64,000 bases of DNA from DASWJZ01 sp963805325. Lineage in GTDB: Bacteria > Pseudomonadota > Alphaproteobacteria > Rhizobiales > Afifellaceae. Below the pieces are notes generated by a model that worked only from the letters and a program-made list of their open reading frames with translations, ran no database searches and was not told the origin of the DNA. The position numbers and the translations under genes were made by a program. This document shows positions 57,471 through 64,000 of the stretch, one piece after another. Each line of letters opens with the position of its first letter. The stretch's first letter is position 1. Location: positions 12,053 through 76,052 of the forward strand of contig CAWDTS010000007.1 in NCBI GenBank assembly GCA_963805325.1, given 5' to 3'.

Positions 57471-59435
57471 TTATGCGACCGCACGCGACGCTTCGTTGTG
57501 ATCCCCGGCTAGGAGTACGGCGATTTCTTGCGCAGTGCGCTCCGGGCCGAAGAAATGGCCCTGCGCCTCCGCGCAGCCCTCGCTCCGCGCGCGCTCCATC
57601 TGCTCCGCCGTTTCCACACCCTCTGCGGTTGTCGTCATCCCGAGGCTCCTGCCGAGGGCGGCAACGGCGCGGACGATCGCAGTGCCGTCCTCGTGCTGCG
57701 ACATGTCATGGATGAAGGAGCCGTCGATCTTGATTTTGTCGAAGGGGAATTTTCGAAGGTAGCTGAGCGACGAGTAGCCGGTGCCGAAATCGTCCATCGA
57801 GATGCGCGCGCCGAGATCGCGCAGCTGGTAGAGCGTTGCGAGCGTCGACTCGCTGTCCTGGAGGAGGACGGTCTCTTTGATCTCCAGCTCCAACTGGCCC
57901 GGCGCCAGCATCGAATCTTCGAGCGCCTTCGTGACCACGTGTACGATGTTCGGGCTGCGAAGCTGCGCGGGTGAAAGGTTGATGGCGACCTTCGCCGTGC
58001 CCGACCAACGCGCCGCGTCCATGCAGGCCTGCCGGATGACCCACTCGCCGAGCGGTACGATCAGCCCGGTTTCTTCCGCCAGCGGGATGAAGTCGCTCGG
58101 CGAGACGAGCCCGCGCATGGCGTGCGGCCAGCGCGGCAGCGCCTCAAAGCCCTCGATCCGGCCGCTGGCGAGGTCGACGATCGCTTGATAGTGCAAGGTG
58201 AATTCGTGGGCTGCGATCGCCGTCCTGAGGTCGGCTTCGAGTGCCCGCCGCGCCTGCATACGCGCGTCCATGCCGGGCTCGAAAAAGCGGAACGTCGCGC
58301 GGCCGTCGGCTTTGGCGCGGTAGAGCGCCATGTCGGCGTTCTGCATCAGCCGGTCGGCATCGGCGCCGTCGTCGGGCGCAATCGCGATGCCGATGCTTGC
58401 GCACACGACGACCTGGTGGCCGTCGAGAGTGCAGGGCGCCGCGACCGCTTCCACGATGCGGTGGGCAAGCGCCGTGGCTTCGTCCGGCTGCGCGCCGCCT
58501 GTCTGCACTATGGCGAATTCGTCGCCGCTCAGGCGCGCGACCATGTCCGACTCGCGCACGCAGCTCCTGAGCCGGTTGGCGATTTCGCTCAGCAGAAGAT
58601 CGCCGATATGGTGACCGAGGGTGTCATTGACGCTTTTGAGGCGGTCGAGGTCGAGACAAAGGATGGCGATGCTCTCGCCGCTGCCGAGACGGGTAAGCGA
58701 CGTCTCGACCTGGTCGCGAAAGGATGCGCGGTTGGGCAGGTGCGTCAGCGAGTCGTGCCGCGCCATGAAGGCGATCTTGGCCTCGGCGATGCGCCGGTCG
58801 GTGATGTCCTGATGCGTGGCGACCCAGCCGCCGTCGCTGAGCGGTACGTAGCCGAGCAGGAACACGCGACCATCCTCCTGCTCGACGATTGTCTCAGCCG
58901 GGTGGCGGCGTGCCGCAATCTCCTCAAGTTGCGCCCGCAGCGCGCCTTCGCCGATGGCCGGAACGTTGCCGGCGGCCAGGCGGTTGCCGACGATCTCGGT
59001 GAGCGTCATGCCGGGCTGCACCTTGTGGTACGGAATGCGGTAGAGATCGGCGTAGCGCGTGTTGGAGAGGATCAGCCGCTGATCGGGGCCGAACATGCAG
59101 AGCCCCTGCGACATGTTGTTGATCGCGACCGAGATCCGAGCAATCTGCATGTCGCGGTCCTGCTCGGTGGAACGGACCCTTGCTTCGGCCTTGCCAAGCG
59201 CCGCGCGGGCGGAGTCGAGCTTCACCGCCAGGCGGCAGGCGACGGCGAGGACCGCTGCGGCGAGCAGCCAGCAGACGGCGATTGCAGCGAGGCTGACGAG
59301 CAGCGAGGGCGAAGCGAGGGCGTAGAGTATCGCCGCGGCAGACATTGCGGCGCCGCCTAACAGGAAACCGGCGATTCGGGCCTGGGCGCTCGAAACGTTG
59401 ATCCACTCGGCCGTGCTGTGGCCCCTCGTAAACAT
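57471..59435 (-). CDS. PAS-GGDEF-EAL cyclic-di-GMP signalling protein
   Basis: The 654-residue protein has two N-terminal hydrophobic segments (about 20-42 and 46-68), a coiled linker, and a PAS_7-type domain (NNMSQGLCMFGPDQRLILSN, about 109-128). A GGDEF domain follows with the variant RLSGDEFAIV, then an EAL domain with GFEALPRW, ELEIKETVLLQD and MDDFGTGYSSLSYL. SGDEF variants can retain cyclase activity, so activity cannot be excluded. It lies 149 bases upstream of the other GGDEF-EAL gene on the same strand. The ATG lacks a clear ribosome-binding site. Confidence 0.92.
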   Translation of the reverse strand: MFTRGHSTAEWINVSSAQARIAGFLLGGAAMSAAAILYALASPSLLVSLAAIAVCWLLAAAVLAVACRLAVKLDSARAALGKAEARVRSTEQDRDMQIARISVAINNMSQGLCMFGPDQRLILSNTRYADLYRIPYHKVQPGMTLTEIVGNRLAAGNVPAIGEGALRAQLEEIAARRHPAETIVEQEDGRVFLLGYVPLSDGGWVATHQDITDRRIAEAKIAFMARHDSLTHLPNRASFRDQVETSLTRLGSGESIAILCLDLDRLKSVNDTLGHHIGDLLLSEIANRLRSCVRESDMVARLSGDEFAIVQTGGAQPDEATALAHRIVEAVAAPCTLDGHQVVVCASIGIAIAPDDGADADRLMQNADMALYRAKADGRATFRFFEPGMDARMQARRALEADLRTAIAAHEFTLHYQAIVDLASGRIEGFEALPRWPHAMRGLVSPSDFIPLAEETGLIVPLGEWVIRQACMDAARWSGTAKVAINLSPAQLRSPNIVHVVTKALEDSMLAPGQLELEIKETVLLQDSESTLATLYQLRDLGARISMDDFGTGYSSLSYLRKFPFDKIKIDGSFIHDMSQHEDGTAIVRAVAALGRSLGMTTTAEGVETAEQMERARSEGCAEAQGHFFGPERTAQEIAVLLAGDHNEASRAVA

Positions 59436-59601
59436 CTTCGGTTACACGCTTTTTTTTGGATCCCTCGAATTGAAAGTCGTAATCGCTGCAGTTGAGGAAG
59501 AGGTAAAGGACACGCCGAGAAATCAGGCGTGGCGGGTGAGGTTTTGTTGTTACTGATGGCCAACTGCCAAATTCCGCGCCTTAACGCCCGGCATCTCCGC
59601 G

Positions 59602-59631
59602 CTTGACCCGCGTGAGCCGCGACAGCTAAAA
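59602..59631 (+). promoter_or_regulatory. Probable promoter of the ilv leader
   Basis: CTTGACC (TTGACC at 59603-59608), a 17-base spacer and CTAAAA at 59626-59631 lie just upstream of the leader peptide. Initiation near 59638 would leave almost no 5' leader before its ATG. Confidence 0.55.
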
Positions 59632-59641
59632 GGGCGGCACT

Positions 59642-59692
59642 ATGAAGCGTGAGCTTATCGTAATGTTGCGCACTGCCGAGGCGGCTCTCTAG
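59642..59692 (+). CDS. ilvL: ilv leader peptide with Leu-Ile-Val control codons
   Basis: An ATG opens a 16-codon frame, MKRELIVMLRTAEAAL, ended by TAG. The codons CTT-ATC-GTA (Leu-Ile-Val) and a following TTG sit where ribosome stalling would matter. A pairing segment (GGCGGCTCT with AGAGTCGCC) overlaps the end of the frame, and an intrinsic terminator follows 28 bases later, upstream of ilvB. This is the arrangement of translation-coupled attenuation by branched-chain amino acids. Confidence 0.75.
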   Translation: MKRELIVMLRTAEAAL

Positions 59693-59720
59693 AGTCGCCG
59701 CGAACGGTGGTGCGCGCTGC

Positions 59721-59746
59721 AAGGGTCCCGTCGGGGCCCTTTTTTG
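59721..59746 (+). terminator. Attenuator terminator of the ilvBH operon
   Basis: AAGGGTCCC (59721-59729) pairs with GGGGCCCTT (59733-59741) across a three-base loop, followed by a T run (59740-59745). It lies between the leader peptide and ilvB, in the transcribed leader, so it is expected to act conditionally. Confidence 0.8.
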
Positions 59747-59785
59747 TTGTTCGGGGCGGAAGCGCCTCAATCTGGAGTGAGCGAG

Positions 59786-61558
59786 ATGCCAGAGCAGATG
59801 TCCGGTGCCGAGATGGTCATAAGAGCGCTCGTGGATCAGGGCGTGGAGCACCTTTTCGGGTATCCGGGGGGGGCGGCGCTTCCGATCTACGACGCGCTGA
59901 TCCAGCAGGAGAAGGTGAAGCACATCCTGGTCCGCCACGAGCAGGGCGGCGGACACGCGGCAGAGGGCTACGCCCGTTCGTCGGGCAAGCCCGGCGTGGT
60001 GCTCGTCACCTCAGGTCCGGGCGCCACCAATATGGTGACGGCGCTGACCGACGCGATGATGGATTCGATTCCGCTCGTGTGCATCACGGCCCAGGTGCCG
60101 ACCCACCTGATCGGCTCCGATGCCTTCCAGGAATGCGACACGGTCGGCATCACGCGCCCTTGCACCAAGCACAATTGGCTGGTGAAGGACGTGAACGATC
60201 TTGCTCGCGTCCTGCACGAGGCGTTCTACGTCGCGACGACCGGGCGGCCAGGGCCGGTCGTCGTCGACATCCCGAAGGATGTGCAGTTCGCCAAGGGCAC
60301 GTATTGGGGCCCGAAGGAGGTCCGCCGCCAGCACACCGGCTATCGCCCGGCTGGGAAAGGCCCGGCGGAGGCGATCCGCCATGCCGTCGCGTTGATGGCG
60401 CGCGCCGAGCGCCCGGTCTTCTACACCGGCGGCGGCATCATCAACGCCGGTCCGAAGGCAAGCCAGCTCCTGCGCGAGCTCGTGGCGGCGACCGGCTTTC
60501 CGATCACCTCCACGCTGATGGGCCTCGGCGCCTATCCCGCCTCCGGCGAGAACTGGCTCGGCATGCTCGGCATGCACGGAACCTACGAAGCCAACATGGC
60601 GATGCACGACTGCGACGTGATGATCTGCATCGGCGCGCGCTTCGACGACCGCATCACCGGGCGCACCGACGCCTTCTCGCCCGGCTCGCACAAGATCCAT
60701 GTGGACGTCGACGCGTCCTCCATCAACAAGAACATCCGCGTCGACGTGCCGATCATCGGCGACGCCGGACAGGTCATGGAGGACATGCTGATCGTCTGGA
60801 AGAAGGAGGTCGGCAAGCCGCGCGATAAGGCGACACGCAAATGGTGGGATCAGATCGCGCGCTGGCGGGCGCGGAACTCGCTCGCCTATCGGCCCTCCGA
60901 ACGCACCATCATGCCGCAATATGCCATCCAGCGGCTCTATCAGGCGACCAAGGACCGCGATGTCTACATCACCACCGAGGTCGGTCAGCACCAGATGTGG
61001 GCGGCGCAGTTCTTCCGCTTCGAGGAGCCGAACCGCTGGATGACCTCCGGCGGCCTCGGCACCATGGGCTACGGCCTGCCGGCCGCGATCGGCGTGCAGG
61101 TGGCGCATCCGGACAGCCTCGTCGTCGATATCGCCGGCGACGCTTCGGTGCTGATGACGATGCAGGAGATGTCGACCGCGGTTCAGCACGATCTGCCGGT
61201 CAAGATCTTCATCCTGAACAACCAGTACATGGGCATGGTCAGGCAGTGGCAGCAGCTTCTTCACGGCAACCGCCTGTCGCACTCCTACACGGACTCGCTG
61301 CCGGACTTCGTGAAGCTCGCCGAGGCCTATGGCTGCGTGGGACTACGCGCCGAGCACCCGGCGGACCTCGACGGCGCGATCGACGAGATGCTCAAGGTGA
61401 GGAAGCCCGTGCTCTTCGACTGCCGCGTCGCCAATCTGGAGAACTGCTTCCCGATGATCCCGTCGGGCAAGGCGCATAACGAGATGCTGCTGCCGACCGA
61501 AGCGACGGACGAGGAGATCGCCGGCGCCGTCAGTGAATCCGGCAAGGTGATGGTGTAG
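59786..61558 (+). CDS. ilvB: Acetolactate synthase large subunit
   Basis: This thiamine-diphosphate and FAD enzyme condenses pyruvate (or pyruvate with 2-ketobutyrate) in the first common step of valine, leucine and isoleucine synthesis. The ATG at 59786 behind GGAG gives 590 residues. The catalytic glutamate lies in LVRHEQGGGHAAEGYARSSG (about 47-66). The FAD region is in the middle, and the thiamine-diphosphate motif begins IAGDASVLMTMQEM and runs to FILNNQYMGMVRQWQ (about 448-490). An upstream TTG start is not needed. It forms an operon with ilvH. Confidence 0.96.
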   Translation: MPEQMSGAEMVIRALVDQGVEHLFGYPGGAALPIYDALIQQEKVKHILVRHEQGGGHAAEGYARSSGKPGVVLVTSGPGATNMVTALTDAMMDSIPLVCITAQVPTHLIGSDAFQECDTVGITRPCTKHNWLVKDVNDLARVLHEAFYVATTGRPGPVVVDIPKDVQFAKGTYWGPKEVRRQHTGYRPAGKGPAEAIRHAVALMARAERPVFYTGGGIINAGPKASQLLRELVAATGFPITSTLMGLGAYPASGENWLGMLGMHGTYEANMAMHDCDVMICIGARFDDRITGRTDAFSPGSHKIHVDVDASSINKNIRVDVPIIGDAGQVMEDMLIVWKKEVGKPRDKATRKWWDQIARWRARNSLAYRPSERTIMPQYAIQRLYQATKDRDVYITTEVGQHQMWAAQFFRFEEPNRWMTSGGLGTMGYGLPAAIGVQVAHPDSLVVDIAGDASVLMTMQEMSTAVQHDLPVKIFILNNQYMGMVRQWQQLLHGNRLSHSYTDSLPDFVKLAEAYGCVGLRAEHPADLDGAIDEMLKVRKPVLFDCRVANLENCFPMIPSGKAHNEMLLPTEATDEEIAGAVSESGKVMV

Positions 61559-61572
61559 GAAGGAGCGGGGAG

Positions 61573-62172
61573 ATGAACAAGATGACAACCGAGCCGCAAC
61601 GCGAACCGCCCCTTACGCCGCCCGCCTCCGCCTACTTCATGGAGGACCGGCACGACCCGAAGGAGACGCACACGCTCTCCGTCGTCGTCGACAACGAGCC
61701 CGGCGTTCTCGCACGCGTCATCGGGCTCTTTTCCGGGCGCGGCTACAACATCGAGAGCCTCACCGTCTCCGAGACGCAGCACGAGCAGCACCTCTCGCGC
61801 ATCACCGTAGTGACGACCGGCACGAAGGCGGTGCTTGAGCAGATCAGGAACCAGCTCGATCGGCTTGTCTCCGTGCACCGCGTGACGGATCTGACCACGC
61901 TTGCCGTGGTGCGCAATCAGGGAAACCCGCTTGAGCGCGAGCTGGCCTTGGTCAAGGTCGCGGGCGAGGGGCAGATGCGGATCGAGGCGCTGCGCCTCGC
62001 CGACGCATTCAAGGCCGAGGTGGTCGACGCCACGACCGGGCATTTCATCTTCCAGCTCACCGGCCGCACCTCGAAGATCGAGCAGTTCATCGCAATCATG
62101 CAGCCGCTCGGCCTAGTCGAAGTCTGCCGCACCGGCGTCGCCGCCTTGGGGCGCGGCGTCGAGGCGATGTAG
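61573..62172 (+). CDS. ilvH: Acetolactate synthase small regulatory subunit
   Basis: The 199-residue subunit confers valine feedback inhibition. The N-terminal ACT domain (about 35-110) reads THTLSVVVDNEPGVLARVIG and LFSGRGYNIESLTVSETQ, and the C-terminal domain holds LERELALVKVAGEGQMRIEA and HFIFQLTGRTSKIEQFI. An extra 30 or so residues precede the ACT domain, as in other alphaproteobacteria. A GAAGGAG site supports the ATG. Confidence 0.95.
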   Translation: MNKMTTEPQREPPLTPPASAYFMEDRHDPKETHTLSVVVDNEPGVLARVIGLFSGRGYNIESLTVSETQHEQHLSRITVVTTGTKAVLEQIRNQLDRLVSVHRVTDLTTLAVVRNQGNPLERELALVKVAGEGQMRIEALRLADAFKAEVVDATTGHFIFQLTGRTSKIEQFIAIMQPLGLVEVCRTGVAALGRGVEAM

Positions 62173-62204
62173 GGCTTCGCTAGTTCTTGTTGTGTTCTCG
62201 TCGT

Positions 62205-62230
62205 GTAGATGCTATATGGCGGGCGTCTAG
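62205..62230 (+). promoter_or_regulatory. vapBC promoter -10 region flanked by an inverted repeat
   Basis: TAGATGC at 62206-62212 and GCGTCTA at 62223-62229 form an inverted repeat (one mismatch, ten-base spacer) around a CTATAT at 62212-62217, a rhizobial -10 box. This is a plausible autoregulatory operator for VapB-VapC. Confidence 0.5.
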
Positions 62231-62244
62231 ACGCGGCGAGTGCC

Positions 62245-62487
62245 ATGGCCTTTCACATTCGTGATCCGAAGACCGATGCGGTGGTGCGGAAGCTTGCGAA
62301 GCGAAAGGGCGTCGGCATCACGGAAGCGGTACGCGAAGCTGCCGAGCGCGAGCTGGAGCGGGAAGAGAAGAAGCTGTCGCTTTGGGAGCGGACCGCCGAC
62401 ATTCGCGCTGAGATTACCTCATGGCCAAAGACGGGACTGAAGGCAGACAAGGCATTCTTCGACAGTCTTTCCGACGAGGAGGGCTGA
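62245..62487 (+). CDS. vapB: VapB-type antitoxin (PSK operon transcription factor family)
   Basis: The 80-residue protein begins AFHIRDPKTDAVVRKLAKRK and continues GVGITEAVREAAERELERE, the pattern of the Rv0623/VapB family whose N-terminal ribbon-helix-helix-like part binds the operon promoter. The C-terminal part (SWPKTGLKADKAFFDSLSDEEG, shown in part: KADKAFFDSLSDEEG) would wrap the toxin active site. Its TGA overlaps the vapC ATG, so the pair is translationally coupled. Confidence 0.88.
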   Translation: MAFHIRDPKTDAVVRKLAKRKGVGITEAVREAAERELEREEKKLSLWERTADIRAEITSWPKTGLKADKAFFDSLSDEEG

Positions 62488-62879
62488 TGTTCGTCGATGC
62501 GTCGGCGCTGTCCGCAATCCTCTTGGAAGAAGACGACGGGGAGGTATTGGCGCGTCGGCTTGAGTCGGCGCGAACAACGCTGACCTCACCGCTCGCGGTT
62601 TATGAGACAGTTCTGGCCATCAGCCGCGTGCATGCGCGCAGTATGATGGAAGCTGAATCGCGCGTCCGTGCGTTCCTGCGGCGCGCCGGAGTCTCGGTTC
62701 AGCCGGTCGGGGACGAAGCGGCCTCGCTTGCGTTGCAGGCTCATGCGAAGTTTGGCAAAGGGCGCGGCCACCCCGCGCGTTTGAATCTTTGCGATTGCTT
62801 CGCCTATGCGATGGCGAAGCAGCACGGCGTCCCGCTGCTCTACAAAGGCGACGATTTCTCCCAGACCGATCTCGCCTGA
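62487..62879 (+). CDS. vapC: VapC-type PIN-domain toxin
   Basis: The 130-residue PIN-domain ribonuclease begins MFVDASALSAILLEEDDGEV with the first catalytic aspartate at residue 4. SPLAVYETVLAI carries the glutamate, and LNLCDCFAYAMAKQHGVPLL carries the next acidic residue, followed by LYKGDDFSQTDL. All expected acidic positions are present, so the toxin looks active. Such toxins cleave tRNA or rRNA; the target here is unknown. Confidence 0.9.
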   Translation: MFVDASALSAILLEEDDGEVLARRLESARTTLTSPLAVYETVLAISRVHARSMMEAESRVRAFLRRAGVSVQPVGDEAASLALQAHAKFGKGRGHPARLNLCDCFAYAMAKQHGVPLLYKGDDFSQTDLA

Positions 62880-62887
62880 GCCCGCGG

Positions 62888-64000
62888 ATGGAAGTCTCCC
62901 CCCAGCAGGATGCAGCGCTTCTCGCCGTCTCGCGCTGGCTGAAATCCCCCATGCCGCAGGTCTTCCGTCTCTTCGGCTTTGCCGGCACGGGGAAGACGAC
63001 GCTGGCGAAGAGGATCGCCGACGATTGCGGCGGCGAGGTGCTGTTCGCTGCTTTCACCGGCAAGGCCGCGCAGGTGATGCGCAACCGCGGCTGCGCCAAC
63101 GCCCGCACGCTTCACTCGCTGATCTACCGCCCGCGCGGCGAGAAGACGGAGAAGGAGACCGGCGAGTTGCAGCCGGCCTTCGCGCTGAATCGCACGAGCG
63201 AGGTCAGGAAGGCGAAGCTCGTCATTGTCGACGAGTGCTCCATGGTCGACGAGAATCTCGGTCGCGATCTTCTTTCCTTCGGCACGAAGGTTCTGGTGCT
63301 CGGCGATCCGGGGCAGCTTCCGCCGGTCAAGGCGGAAGGCGGGGCGGGCTTCTTCACCGAGCAGGAACCCGACGTCATGCTGACGGAGATTCACCGGCAG
63401 GCGCGCGAGAACCCGATCATCGCGCTGTCGCAGACCGTGCGCGAGGGCGGCCGTCCGGATTATGGAAGCTATGGCGAAAGCCGCGTCATCACGCGCGACG
63501 AGATCGACGCCGACGACGTCATGGCCGCCGATCAGGTGCTCGTCGGCCGCAATCGCACAAGGCAGAACTTCAACCGTCGCATCCGCACCCTGAAGGGCTT
63601 TGAGGATTTGCTTCCCGCCGCCGGCGACAAGCTCGTCTGCCTGCGGAACAGCTCGGAGAAGGGGCTCTTGAACGGCGGCCTCTGGCGCGTCTCCTCGGTC
63701 GGCACGCGCGCCGGCCACGCGATCAACATGCTGGTGAAATCCGAGGACGAGGGGCCGCACGGCGCCTCGGCGAAGATCCGTGTCTTGAAGGCGATGTTCG
63801 AGGAGGGGCCGGAGGCCGTGTCCTTCGACCGCCGCCGCCGCACCGACGAGTTTGACTACGGCTACGCGCTGACCGTCCACAAGGCGCAGGGCTCGCAATG
63901 GGACAACATCGTCCTCTTCGACGAGAGCTTTGCCTTCCGCGACACGCGCGACCGCTGGCTCTACACCGCGATCACGCGCGCCGCCGAGGCGATCACCATC
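62888..64000 (+). CDS. RecD-like ATP-dependent DNA helicase, 3' end beyond the window
   Basis: The frame is open from ATG 62888 to the end of the window (371 codons). Walker A is FGFAGTGKTTLAKRI (about residues 29-43), motif Ia FTGKAAQVMRNRG, Walker B VIVDECSMVDENL, motif III VLGDPGQLPPV, and near the end the RecD-type motif ALTVHKAQGSQWDNIVLFDE and WLYTAITRA. These place it among superfamily 1B helicases of the RecD/Dda type, often annotated as ATP-dependent exonuclease subunits. It starts eight bases after vapC. The C-terminus is missing here because of the window edge, not truncation. Confidence 0.88.
   Translation, partial: MEVSPQQDAALLAVSRWLKSPMPQVFRLFGFAGTGKTTLAKRIADDCGGEVLFAAFTGKAAQVMRNRGCANARTLHSLIYRPRGEKTEKETGELQPAFALNRTSEVRKAKLVIVDECSMVDENLGRDLLSFGTKVLVLGDPGQLPPVKAEGGAGFFTEQEPDVMLTEIHRQARENPIIALSQTVREGGRPDYGSYGESRVITRDEIDADDVMAADQVLVGRNRTRQNFNRRIRTLKGFEDLLPAAGDKLVCLRNSSEKGLLNGGLWRVSSVGTRAGHAINMLVKSEDEGPHGASAKIRVLKAMFEEGPEAVSFDRRRRTDEFDYGYALTVHKAQGSQWDNIVLFDESFAFRDTRDRWLYTAITRAAEAITI

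Noticed and set aside
55426..57501. A 691-codon plus-strand frame antisense to the MHYT-GGDEF-EAL gene
   Set aside because: It shows shadow composition and no motif; the minus strand has intact GGDEF and EAL domains.

Overview
This is a high-GC window from an alphaproteobacterium, most likely a member of the Hyphomicrobiales (Rhizobiales). The evidence is the order of the division and cell-wall (dcw) cluster, the run ftsZ-lpxC-bamD-recN-ligA, an alpha-type SspB, a circularly permuted two-piece tmRNA, one promoter matching the alphaproteobacterial general-stress (EcfG) consensus, CTATAT-type -10 boxes, and families such as DUF4169, DUF1127 and RHH_4. I cannot name the family or genus from the sequence alone.

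Layout. 1-19112 is a tightly packed dcw cluster: rsmH (end only), ftsL, ftsI, murE, murF, mraY, murD, ftsW, murG, murC, murB, then a small ORF, a DMT-family transporter and an oppositely oriented DUF2239 gene, then ddl, ftsQ, ftsA and ftsZ. A terminator follows ftsZ. 19347-26591 holds envelope and DNA-maintenance genes (lpxC, bamD, recN, ligA) with a putative stress-regulated pair of membrane proteins between recN and ligA. 26645-30531 is accessory: a secreted PRC-barrel protein, azlCD, a DUF1127 protein, a LysR regulator and an orphan GH108 lysozyme-like gene. 30538-44367 holds an Xaa-Pro aminopeptidase, prmA, a flavodoxin-fold oxidoreductase, uvrD/pcrA, a cupin, a CLC chloride transporter, an FAD-linked oxidase and a long AsmA protein. 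44364-47302 on the minus strand is RHH - DUF4169 - fumC - sspB - ssrA. 47395-53057 is thyA-folA-hflK-hflC-DUF2065-degP. 53078-59435 has serB and miaA (divergent, with overlapping start codons) and two GGDEF-EAL proteins. 59602-62172 is ilvBH behind a leader peptide and attenuator. A vapBC pair and a RecD-like helicase, cut by the window end, finish the window.

How the genes work together. The dcw genes make lipid II (MurE, F, D, C, B, Ddl, MraY, MurG) and the divisome that uses it (FtsL, FtsQ, FtsI, FtsW, FtsA, FtsZ). LpxC and BamD supply outer-membrane lipid A and protein assembly. SspB lies beside the tmRNA that encodes the tag it recognises. HflK/HflC and the Do-like protease form an envelope quality-control block.

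Sequence quality. At least seven and probably eight genes carry single-base frame breaks although both flanking frames encode conserved family sequence: ftsI, ftsZ, recN (twice), azlC, the oxidoreductase at 33393 (twice), the RHH gene, miaA, and probably asmA. Because several of these genes are essential, errors in the sequence are more likely than gene decay. No insertion sequence, CRISPR array, tRNA or rRNA was found.
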